Part shown: positions 1 through 5,217 of the stretch, one piece after another | Layout: each line of letters begins with the position of its first letter | How positions within the stretch are numbered: the stretch's first letter is position 1 | From: Actinotignum schaalii | GTDB taxonomy: Bacteria; Actinomycetota; Actinomycetes; Actinomycetales; Actinomycetaceae | Reading direction: 5' to 3' | Length of the DNA stretch: 5,613 nucleotides | Assembly (NCBI GenBank): GCA_946222725.1 | Contig: CAMIHT010000117.1 | Location: 1-5,613 of the forward strand | The notes under the pieces: model-generated | Told to the model about the DNA's origin: nothing | Seen by the model: the letters and a program-made list of their open reading frames with translations, nothing else | Databases searched by the model: none | Made by a program: the position numbers and the translations under genes

Positions 1-1
1 C

Positions 2-454
2 CTCGATATTAGTGAGTCCCTCGCGCTGGCGCGGATTATGACCGGGCATCCGGACCTGCGCCCGCTGCGCGCGGTCCGCGGGGAACAGCCCAGCCGGGTG
101 CTGCACACCCTGGTGGAAGTTTGCGGTTCCAAACGCCTGGAAATACTCCACCGCCCACTCACTTTCCACACCATGTTGTACGCGGCCAGCTGCGCTGCTG
201 CTAGCTGTGCTGAATCTGAGGGGGGCCGCGCTCAGAATAGCGGTGCTGCTGCCCATCGCGCAGATGCTAGCCACGCGGCGGATACCGCCGTGGCCCAGGC
301 TCAAGATCAGCTGATTGACGCGGTTTTGCTCGGGCAGGAAAGCGCCTGGGAAGCACTGCGTGCCGTGCAACGAGCGCGCCAGGCTCGGCTCCGGGTGGAG
401 GAAGGTGCGATGCTTTCGCGTACCGGTGGTGTTAGCCAGCAAAAGGTAAGGTAG
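2..454 (+). CDS. C-terminal part of an unrecognised protein (5' end outside window)
   Basis: The reading frame is open from the left edge (first full codon at 2) to a TAG at 452-454, giving about 150 residues. An internal ATG at 38 exists, but the frame runs on upstream of it with equally good codons (LDISESLALARI), so I read this as the tail of a longer gene. GC-rich third positions over most of its length support real coding. The first ~60 residues look globular (ALARIMTGHPDLRPLRAV, RVLHTLVEVCGSKRLEI). An Ala/Ser/Cys-rich linker follows, containing the duplicated pentapeptide AASCA-AASCA (182-211). The end looks helical and charged (AQAQDQLIDAVLLGQESAWEALRAVQRARQARLRVEE). I see no transmembrane segment and no catalytic motif. 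I do not recognise the family. Its 3' end overlaps the convergent lactonase gene by 23 bp. Confidence 0.72.
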   Translation, partial: LDISESLALARIMTGHPDLRPLRAVRGEQPSRVLHTLVEVCGSKRLEILHRPLTFHTMLYAASCAAASCAESEGGRAQNSGAAAHRADASHAADTAVAQAQDQLIDAVLLGQESAWEALRAVQRARQARLRVEEGAMLSRTGGVSQQKVR

Positions 455-1280
455 GCTGGCCGGCTACCGGCCCGTCCATCCACCACAGTGCTCCCGCGCC
501 CCGCGAATCATCATTTTCGCGGGAGACGGTCACGAAAACATCCTTGCCGTCCTCCCCTCCCAGGGTTACCGCGGTGGTCCCGGTGACCGGGAGCTGATAT
601 TCCTGCACGATCTGCCCGCTCGGATCGAGCACCCGGATGATTCCGGCCCGGTTGAGGGCCACCCACACATTCCCTTCGCTGTCCACGGTCAGCCCGTCCG
701 GGCTCGCACCTTCCACGCGGTGGAAGTCGCTGCGGTGGTGGAGGCTGCCTGCGTCGTCGACCTCAAAAACAGAAATCGCGCGCGTGGACGTGTCGATGTA
801 ATAGGCGCGGGTGCGGTCAGGCGAAAAACCGATGCCGTTTGAGGTGGTGACCGTATCCAGAACTACGCTGACCTCGAGAGCGGGTGAAATACGGTAGAGG
901 CGCGCGGTGCCGCGGGTGGTGGCATCGCGCGTATACGGCATGGAGCCGGCGTAGAGGCAGCCCCACGGGTCCGCGGTGCCTTCGTTCATGCGGTAGGCCG
1001 GGCTGTTCCACAGCGTCGCGGCCGCGCGCGGGGCGGCCGAGGCGGTATCGGCCAGCGCCAGACCGCGTTCGGTGGCGACGACGTAACCTCCGCCCGCGCG
1101 TGGGCGCACAAATGCCGCGATTTTCGAGCCAGTGGCCAGGCGATCCACCCCGCCATCACTACGAAGGGTAAGCAGATCGCCGGCGAGCATATCCACGAAA
1201 CGTAACCCGCCCCAGCTCTCCGACCACACCGGACCTTCGGCGTGGAAAGCAACCACGTCGGTAATTTGTTCAAAAGCCAT
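432..1280 (-). CDS. SMP-30/gluconolactonase-family lactonase
   Basis: This is a predicted cytoplasmic six-bladed beta-propeller hydrolase that would open a sugar or hydroxy-acid lactone using a bound divalent metal. It has 282 residues from the ATG at 1280, close to the usual family length of about 290. Family signatures appear in order: EGPVW (E15, expected metal ligand), MNEGTADPWGCLYAGSM (N99), SNGIGFSPDRTRAYYIDT (N148, expected ligand) and SPDGLTVDSEGNVWVAL (D195, expected ligand), then a closing blade ending GALWWMDGPVAGQP. The usual ND pair is NE here (N99-E100). There is no signal peptide. An upstream in-frame GTG at 1304 would add 8 residues, but it has no ribosome site, and the ATG at 1280 places EGPVW at the usual distance from the N-terminus. 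The gene lies 59 bp downstream of lctP on the same strand, so co-transcription is likely. The exact substrate cannot be told from sequence; gluconolactone is only the family label. Confidence 0.88.
   Translation of the reverse strand: MAFEQITDVVAFHAEGPVWSESWGGLRFVDMLAGDLLTLRSDGGVDRLATGSKIAAFVRPRAGGGYVVATERGLALADTASAAPRAAATLWNSPAYRMNEGTADPWGCLYAGSMPYTRDATTRGTARLYRISPALEVSVVLDTVTTSNGIGFSPDRTRAYYIDTSTRAISVFEVDDAGSLHHRSDFHRVEGASPDGLTVDSEGNVWVALNRAGIIRVLDPSGQIVQEYQLPVTGTTAVTLGGEDGKDVFVTVSRENDDSRGAGALWWMDGPVAGQPTLPFAG
458..472 (+). terminator. GC hairpin just after the stop of the left-edge gene (possible terminator)
   Basis: This is a perfect 6-bp inverted repeat, GGCCGG-CTA-CCGGCC, beginning 3 nt after the TAG of the left-edge gene. 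No T-run follows it on the plus strand, so a classic intrinsic terminator is not supported; it could be a U-less hairpin terminator or a 3'-end stabiliser. It lies inside the last codons of the minus-strand lactonase gene (the GPVAGQP region), so it may simply reflect GC-rich coding sequence. Confidence 0.3.
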
Positions 1281-1293
1281 GCTCTCCAGCGTA
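1281..1293 (-). promoter_or_regulatory. Start region of the lactonase gene: GGAG site and a possible -10 box
   Basis: Read on the minus strand, the bases before the ATG are TACGCT (1293-1288), then GGAGAGC (1287-1281), then ATG. GGAG is a fair ribosome site, but its 3-nt spacing is short. TACGCT fits the actinobacterial -10 pattern TAnnnT and lies 7 nt from the ATG, so an internal leaderless promoter is possible as well as translation from the lctP message. The two readings are not mutually exclusive, and sequence cannot choose between them. Confidence 0.35.
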
Positions 1294-1339
1294 GGCCAGC
1301 GCACCCAAGGTGGCTAGCCGCAGCGCTCGCGCGTCCGCA
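1281..1339 (-). other. Intergenic spacer between lctP and the lactonase gene
   Basis: This 59-bp gap lies between the lctP stop (TAA, 1342-1340) and the lactonase ATG. It holds the 8-bp palindrome GGCTAGCC (1312-1319) and a repeated CAGCGC (1298-1303 and 1321-1326). It has no T-run and no long stem, so I see no terminator. Same orientation and no terminator support a lctP-lactonase operon. Confidence 0.55.
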
Positions 1340-3124
1340 TTACGCGGTGATGAAGCCCAGCACCCCGCTTGCCGCCAGCACAACGACGAGGGTGAGCACG
1401 GCGAGTAAGCCGAGGGAATAGGTAGCGCCGCGGCGCAGCAGCTCCGGTTCGCTGCCCGGGGCACGTACCGCGGTGGCCGCAATCGCGAGGTTTTGCGGGC
1501 TAACGATTTTCCCGAGCCCGCCCCCGAGCTGATTGGCGGCCAGGAGGAGATTCGGGTCAATACCGGCCCCGGCCGCCGCCGTGGCTTGCAGGTTCCCGAA
1601 GAGCGCGGCCGAGGACGTGGCCGAGCCGGTCACCGCGGTGCCGATCCAGCCGAGGAACGCGGAGAGCGCCGCGAAAGCGGTGCCGGCCAGGGCCATGAAC
1701 GCGCCGATGGCCTGGGTTTGACCGGAGAAATTCATGACGTAGGCGAGGGCCATAATGGTGGCAATCGTTCCCACGGTCACGGCCAGGTTCGCCACGGTAG
1801 CACCCAGGGTGGCCAGGCCGGTGCGGAAAGAATAGGGGTAACGCCCGCCGGAGGAGCAGCGTGCATACACGGCAGTGACCACCATTCCGGTGAGGAAAAG
1901 CATCGTCCCCGGGGAGGAGAGCCAGTTGAACGTAAAGGTGGTGGTGGAAAGGGCCTGACCGGCCTGATCCACCAGGTGCCCGTGCAGGCCGGGCCAACCG
2001 AAGCTGATATCGGTTTGGGCCAGGAATTCGATACGGCGCGGGGCGCCGGTGCCGCCGGCACCGCTCGGGCCGGCGGGGTTTGCCGTTCCCGGTACGGTGA
2101 CCCGCCATAATTTCGTGACCGCGAGGACCACCACAACCAGCAGGTAGGGGAACAGGCCCAGGAAAACCCGGCTGGCGGAGATTTTCTCGCGCGCCGGGGC
2201 GCTGGCGAATTCGGCCGGGGTGCGGGCCGGGCGCCAGCGGGTGAGGAGCACGGCGGTAAGTGCGAAGGAGAGGAGGGAGGCGATCACGGCAATGAGTTCG
2301 TGAGAAATGAAATTCGAGGCGATTACGTGCCCGGCCACCATGCCGATTCCGGCGGTGAGGGCCACCGGCCAGGTGTCTTTTACGCCGCGTTTGCCGTCCA
2401 CGATAAAAACGAGGAGGAGGGGAACTCCCACGGCCACCACGGGGATAATACGCCCGGCTACCGCGGCTACGTCCATGGGATCGGCCACCCCGCCCATGCG
2501 GGCCACGGTCGTGAGAGGGATGCCCATGGCGCCCAGGGCCACGTTGATGCCGTTGCCCACCATGGTGGCCAACGCGGCCTTGACCTGGGGCAAGCCGATG
2601 GCAAGTAGCATGGCGCAGCTAATGGCTACCGGCGCGCCAAAACCGGCCAGCCCTTCAATGAGGCCGCAGAAAATAAAACCGATGAGGATGGTCTGCACTC
2701 GCATATCACCGCGCCCCAGCGCCGCGAAAACCGCCTGGACGTCTTTGCTGCGCCCTGAGCTCTCGGTGAGGTTATACAGCCAGACAGCCATAATGACGAT
2801 GTAGCAAATGGGGAAGAGCCCGAATGCCGCTCCTTGGAGTGCGGAGAGCCCTGCCAGATCAACTGGCATCCCGAAACCGGTGACGGCAATGATCAATGCC
2901 AGGCCGAGGGAAATAAGGGAGCACCAGTGGGTGGCGATGGAGAATACTCCCAGGAGCACGAAGAACACCAGGAGTGGGAGCGCCGCCAGGAGGGCGGAAA
3001 GCCACAGCTGCCCGCCGACCGCATCGGGTACGGGCGTGAAGGTGGTGCTGGTGAGGAGCGTGGAATCAGTGAGAACGGCGGAAAGCGGGCTCGGCACGGC
3101 GAGCAGCGCGGGGCTACAGGGCAT
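1340..3124 (-). CDS. lctP: L-lactate permease family transporter (LctP/LldP type)
   Basis: This is a 594-residue polytopic inner-membrane transporter, about the usual family length. Homologues import lactate, and often glycolate, with protons. Family hallmarks are visible: an N-terminal WLSALLAALPLLVFFVLLGV segment (41-60), THWCSLISLGLALIIAV (65-81), EGLAGFGAPVAI (157-168; the family consensus is close to EGxAGFGxPVAI), GSATSSAALFGNLQ (500-513; usually GSDTSSNALFG, so the Asp and Asn are Ala here), AANQLGGGLGKIVSPQNLAIA (529-549), and a last hydrophobic helix (571-589). A Gly/Pro-rich hydrophilic stretch (346-363) sits in a loop in the second half. The ATG at 3124 has no properly spaced ribosome site: AGGA directly abuts it. 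A TAnnnT box 6 nt upstream suggests a leaderless message starting at this ATG. A GTG nine codons further in is the alternative start. The gene heads a probable operon with the SMP-30-type lactonase. Confidence 0.92.
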   Translation of the reverse strand: MPCSPALLAVPSPLSAVLTDSTLLTSTTFTPVPDAVGGQLWLSALLAALPLLVFFVLLGVFSIATHWCSLISLGLALIIAVTGFGMPVDLAGLSALQGAAFGLFPICYIVIMAVWLYNLTESSGRSKDVQAVFAALGRGDMRVQTILIGFIFCGLIEGLAGFGAPVAISCAMLLAIGLPQVKAALATMVGNGINVALGAMGIPLTTVARMGGVADPMDVAAVAGRIIPVVAVGVPLLLVFIVDGKRGVKDTWPVALTAGIGMVAGHVIASNFISHELIAVIASLLSFALTAVLLTRWRPARTPAEFASAPAREKISASRVFLGLFPYLLVVVVLAVTKLWRVTVPGTANPAGPSGAGGTGAPRRIEFLAQTDISFGWPGLHGHLVDQAGQALSTTTFTFNWLSSPGTMLFLTGMVVTAVYARCSSGGRYPYSFRTGLATLGATVANLAVTVGTIATIMALAYVMNFSGQTQAIGAFMALAGTAFAALSAFLGWIGTAVTGSATSSAALFGNLQATAAAGAGIDPNLLLAANQLGGGLGKIVSPQNLAIAATAVRAPGSEPELLRRGATYSLGLLAVLTLVVVLAASGVLGFITA

Positions 3125-3130
3125 TCCTTT

Positions 3131-3136
3131 ATCGTA
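3131..3136 (-). promoter_or_regulatory. Predicted -10 box of the lctP promoter (leaderless)
   Basis: Minus-strand TACGAT is followed by six bases (AAAGGA) and then the lctP ATG at 3124. It fits the TAnnnT -10 pattern, and the 6-nt gap would put the transcription start on the A of the start codon. I see no good -35 hexamer at 16-18 bp; the position would fall at about 3154-3160, inside the -10 region of the opposite gene. Confidence 0.5.
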
Positions 3137-3155
3137 CCGGTGTGGGAGCTGCCTT

Positions 3156-3161
3156 TATGAT
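3156..3161 (+). promoter_or_regulatory. Predicted -10 box of the hydrolase promoter (leaderless)
   Basis: TATGAT matches the TATAAT consensus at five of six positions and is followed by six bases and then the hydrolase ATG at 3168, the spacing expected for a leaderless transcript. No convincing -35 box is present at about 3133-3138, where the sequence is instead occupied by the opposing lctP -10 box. The 43-bp gap therefore carries two back-to-back promoters that overlap each other. Confidence 0.55.
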
Positions 3162-3167
3162 GACCTT

Positions 3168-4316
3168 ATGGCTAGCTCGGACGTGAGATTATCCGCCGCG
3201 ATGCGTGCGGCTCTGGCGCAAGATGCGCGGCTGGCTCTCCCGCATTGCGGGCACGGGGAACCCGCCGCGATGCAGGCGCGCTACGAAGCCGAGCACCGTT
3301 GGTGGAATGAAGGTGGCCCGGACATCGCGTGGCGCGCGGCTACGCTTCCAACCCGGCACGGCGCTGTTCCGGTGCGGGTCTATTCGCCCGGTCAGGCTAC
3401 CTGGCCTGCGGAATGCGGTGCGTTTTCGCCCGTAAAATTAGGTACGACGGCGCAGTTCACGGCAGGCGTTCGTTCGGCCATTATCGTGTATCTACACGGC
3501 GGGAGCTATTGCGTGGGCAGCCCGGCCACCCATGACCGCCTCACCCGCGAACTTGCCGCTACCACCGGTTACGCTGTTATGAGCGTGGACTACACCCTGG
3601 CGCCCGGGGCGCGTTACCCGCGCATATCTGAGGAATGTGAGGATGCGGTCATAGAGCTGGCGCGGCGATATCCCGAGTGTCCTATCGTGCTGGCGGGGGA
3701 TTCTTGCGGAGCAACCCTGAGCCTGGGAACCTGGTGGCGGCTAGCGCGGCGGGCGGGCGAGGACGGAGCCGGCGAAAGAACGGATCGCGCGGATACCGTG
3801 GGCACGGATACGTCCCGGACCGCGGCCCGGAGGCTGGTTGCCAAGCGAATAGTCGCACTTGTTTTGTACTACGGCGAATACGGCCTGCCCGCTCCTGACG
3901 CGGACGCCGCCTCGCCGGATAGCACAAGCACCGCCGATGGGATGAGTCCCGCGGATCGTGCCTACTATGACTCCCTCTACTTTTCTTCGCCCACCGAGCG
4001 GGCCACGGCCCTGGATACCGCGCTGCTGCGCACCGAGTTGCACGGGTGTCCGCCCGTTTTTCTTGCGGTGGGGGACTGTGATCCACTGGTGGCCGATAGC
4101 CAGGCCCTCGCCGCACACCTCAGAACAAGCGGGGTGCCAACGCATCTGGAGGTCGTCCCCGGGGTGATGCACGCTTTTCTCCAGCGGGTGCGGCTCCTCC
4201 CCGAAGCTGACCGCGTCATCGCGGATACCGCAGTATTTTTAGCTGAGGTTCTGGATCGCTCCGGTGGCACCTCCGACCCCAGCCACTCCGGTGGCCGCGC
4301 CTGCAGCGATAGGTAG
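3168..4316 (+). CDS. Alpha/beta hydrolase, hormone-sensitive-lipase (family IV) type esterase
   Basis: This is a predicted cytoplasmic serine esterase/lipase of 382 residues that would act on short carboxyl esters; the substrate is unknown. The core matches the alpha/beta-hydrolase-3 fold: oxyanion-hole HGGSY (H110-G111-G112), the DYTLAPGARYP strand-turn (141-151, equivalent to the family's DYRLAPE), nucleophile elbow GDSCG (S179), acid in VGDCDPL (D305) and base in VPGVMHAF (H335). The whole catalytic triad is therefore present. Two hydrophilic, low-complexity stretches (about 196-222 and 241-262) look like surface insertions and make it longer than the usual ~310 residues. The frame is open upstream through antisense lctP, but the ATG at 3168 is the first start outside that gene and has a -10 box 6 nt before it. 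No signal peptide is seen. After FLAEVLDR the last ~18 residues are Ser/Gly-rich, not expected in the family, and lie within the overlap with mutY. Confidence 0.9.
   Translation: MASSDVRLSAAMRAALAQDARLALPHCGHGEPAAMQARYEAEHRWWNEGGPDIAWRAATLPTRHGAVPVRVYSPGQATWPAECGAFSPVKLGTTAQFTAGVRSAIIVYLHGGSYCVGSPATHDRLTRELAATTGYAVMSVDYTLAPGARYPRISEECEDAVIELARRYPECPIVLAGDSCGATLSLGTWWRLARRAGEDGAGERTDRADTVGTDTSRTAARRLVAKRIVALVLYYGEYGLPAPDADAASPDSTSTADGMSPADRAYYDSLYFSSPTERATALDTALLRTELHGCPPVFLAVGDCDPLVADSQALAAHLRTSGVPTHLEVVPGVMHAFLQRVRLLPEADRVIADTAVFLAEVLDRSGGTSDPSHSGGRACSDR
4211..4236 (-). terminator. Two small hairpins just past the mutY stop codon (possible terminator)
   Basis: Immediately downstream of the mutY stop (4239-4241, minus strand) lie ATAC-loop-GTAT (4225-4236) and CCGCG-loop-CGCGG (4211-4224), both perfect with 4-nt loops. 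Neither is followed by a U-run on the mutY transcript. On the plus strand the first would be followed by a T-run (4236-4240), but that lies inside the hydrolase gene, where termination would be premature. Weak support only. Confidence 0.2.
4239..4316. other. 78-bp convergent overlap coding for both protein tails
   Basis: The end of the hydrolase (plus) and the end of mutY (minus) share these bases. Both protein tails made here are low-complexity and lie beyond the recognisable ends of their folds. A 10-bp direct repeat, CTCCGGTGGC, occurs at 4259-4268 and 4286-4295, spaced 27 bp (nine codons). The second copy overlaps a hairpin GCCAC-TCCG-GTGGC (4282-4295) whose C(TCCG)G loop is of the stable UNCG type; it could help end transcripts in either direction. 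Confidence 0.7.
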
Positions 4317-5162
4317 GCGGTAGCGGCCTTCGCTTTCCTGGGCGAGGCCGTCCTCGAGGAGGGAGGCGAGGGCGGGAGCGAATCGCTCTTCGCTCAGGTG
4401 GCTAGCCCGCAGTAAGTCCGGGCGGGAGCACCCTCCGCGCCGTGCGCGTAAAACCGCCATGATTTTTCCGCGTGCTTCCCGCTGGGTCCCGGTGAATTTC
4501 TGGGTGGTGCGCGGGGCGGCATTTTGTGGTTTCCCGGCGGCTACCCAGCGGCATTCCGCGCGCAGCGGGCATCCCGAACAGGCCGGTTCACGTGCCGTAC
4601 ACACCAGGGCGCCCAGCTCCATCAAAGCGGCGTTCCAGCGTGCCGCGCTCGGACCATCCGCGGGAACAAGTGCATCGGCCCGGGTACGTTCCAGAATTGT
4701 TTGATGGGCGGGCGGCAGAGCGACGCCGTCGTACACTCTCGCGAGCACCCGCCGAATATTCGTATCGAGCACAACCGAGCGCTGCTGGAATGCGAAGGCG
4801 AGGAGGGCGTCCGCTGTGTAGGGGCCGATGCCGGGCAGGGCGAGGAGTTCCTCGCGGGTGCGCGGGACCTGGCCGCCGTGCCCTTCCACCAGGGCGATGG
4901 CGCATTCACGCAGGCGTAGGGCTCGGCGCGGGTAGCCGAGCCTGTCCCACATAATGAGCACGTCGGCGGGCGCGGCTGCGGCGAGGTCGGCCGGGGTGGG
5001 CCAGCGTTCCAGCCAGGCCCGCCAGGCGGGTTCCACCCGGGCGACGGGGGTTTGTTGGCTCATCACTTCGCATACCAAGATTGCCCACGGGGAGGTGCCG
5101 GGCGCGCGCCACGGTAGTGGCCGCGCTGCGCCGTCGTACCACCTTAAAAGATTCTTGAGCAT
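4239..5162 (-). CDS. mutY: A/G-specific adenine DNA glycosylase MutY (short actinobacterial form)
   Basis: MutY is a base-excision repair enzyme that removes adenine mispaired with 8-oxoguanine. It has 307 residues from the ATG at 5162. Motifs in order: LLRWYDGAARPLPWR (5-19, typical MutY N-terminus), CEVMSQQTPVARV (E32 is the expected catalytic Glu), DRLGYPRRALRL (73-84), helix-hairpin-helix LPGIGPYTADAL (109-120; Tyr115 where the related Nth/EndoIII carries Lys, so monofunctional), LDTNIRRVLARV (D133 is the catalytic Asp), and the [4Fe-4S] ligands C188-x6-C195-x2-C198-x5-C204. The NUDIX-like C-terminal domain of longer MutYs is absent. A small winged-helix-like segment (about 225-284, QREARGKIMAVL to EGRYRLP) replaces it, as in actinobacterial MutYs. 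The last 23 residues are a Gly/Ala/Val tail that exists only where the gene runs over the convergent hydrolase. An upstream ATG at 5261 is in frame but would cross the opposite gene, so I reject it. Confidence 0.95.
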   Translation of the reverse strand: MLKNLLRWYDGAARPLPWRAPGTSPWAILVCEVMSQQTPVARVEPAWRAWLERWPTPADLAAAAPADVLIMWDRLGYPRRALRLRECAIALVEGHGGQVPRTREELLALPGIGPYTADALLAFAFQQRSVVLDTNIRRVLARVYDGVALPPAHQTILERTRADALVPADGPSAARWNAALMELGALVCTAREPACSGCPLRAECRWVAAGKPQNAAPRTTQKFTGTQREARGKIMAVLRARRGGCSRPDLLRASHLSEERFAPALASLLEDGLAQESEGRYRLPIAAGAATGVAGVGGATGAIQNLS

Positions 5163-5189
5163 TATCTGTAGTGTGCCGGAAACGCGGGG

Positions 5190-5195
5190 ATTATG
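5190..5195 (-). promoter_or_regulatory. Possible -10 box for mutY
   Basis: Minus-strand CATAAT (five of six matches to TATAAT) lies 27 bp upstream of the mutY ATG, which would give a 5' leader of about 20 nt. No good -35 box is seen upstream, and no clear Shine-Dalgarno site precedes the ATG. Unlike its neighbours, mutY has no TAnnnT box 6 nt before its start. Confidence 0.3.
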
Positions 5196-5205
5196 CACGT
5201 TTTGG

Positions 5206-5211
5206 TACCGT
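5206..5211 (+). promoter_or_regulatory. Predicted -10 box of the Arg-rich gene (leaderless)
   Basis: TACCGT fits TAnnnT and is followed by exactly six bases (GGATCC) and then the GTG start at 5218. This repeats the spacing seen at lctP and the hydrolase and supports GTG 5218 as the start of a leaderless message. No -35 box is obvious. The 55-bp gap between this start and mutY carries both divergent promoters. Confidence 0.42.
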
Positions 5212-5217
5212 GGATCC

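Noticed and set aside
1493..2110. Long plus-strand frame rich in Gly and charged residues
   Set aside because: It is the antisense shadow of the lctP membrane segments; there is no family resemblance and no start signal.
2808..3167. In-frame upstream extension of the hydrolase reading frame (120 codons)
   Set aside because: It lies antisense to the well-supported lctP gene, its translation has no family resemblance, and the ATG at 3168 has its own promoter-like box.
3157..3186. Nine-codon upstream ORF (MMTLWLART) overlapping the hydrolase start, with GGGAG 8 nt before it
   Set aside because: The predicted transcript starts at 3168, so the short frame would not be transcribed whole; its ATG is also part of the -10 box. 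It would regain interest if a longer 5' leader were mapped.
4224..4240. Hairpin plus T-run on the plus strand resembling an intrinsic terminator
   Set aside because: The stem is only 4 AT-rich pairs (more only with G-T pairs) and it lies about 75 bp before the hydrolase stop, within coding sequence.
200..4406. Six GCTAGC sites (200, 266, 1313, 3171, 3740, 4401)
   Set aside because: About two would be expected by chance at this base composition, and CTAG is often avoided, but the sites are scattered in genes and gaps with no shared context, so I do not treat them as a signal without genome-wide counts.
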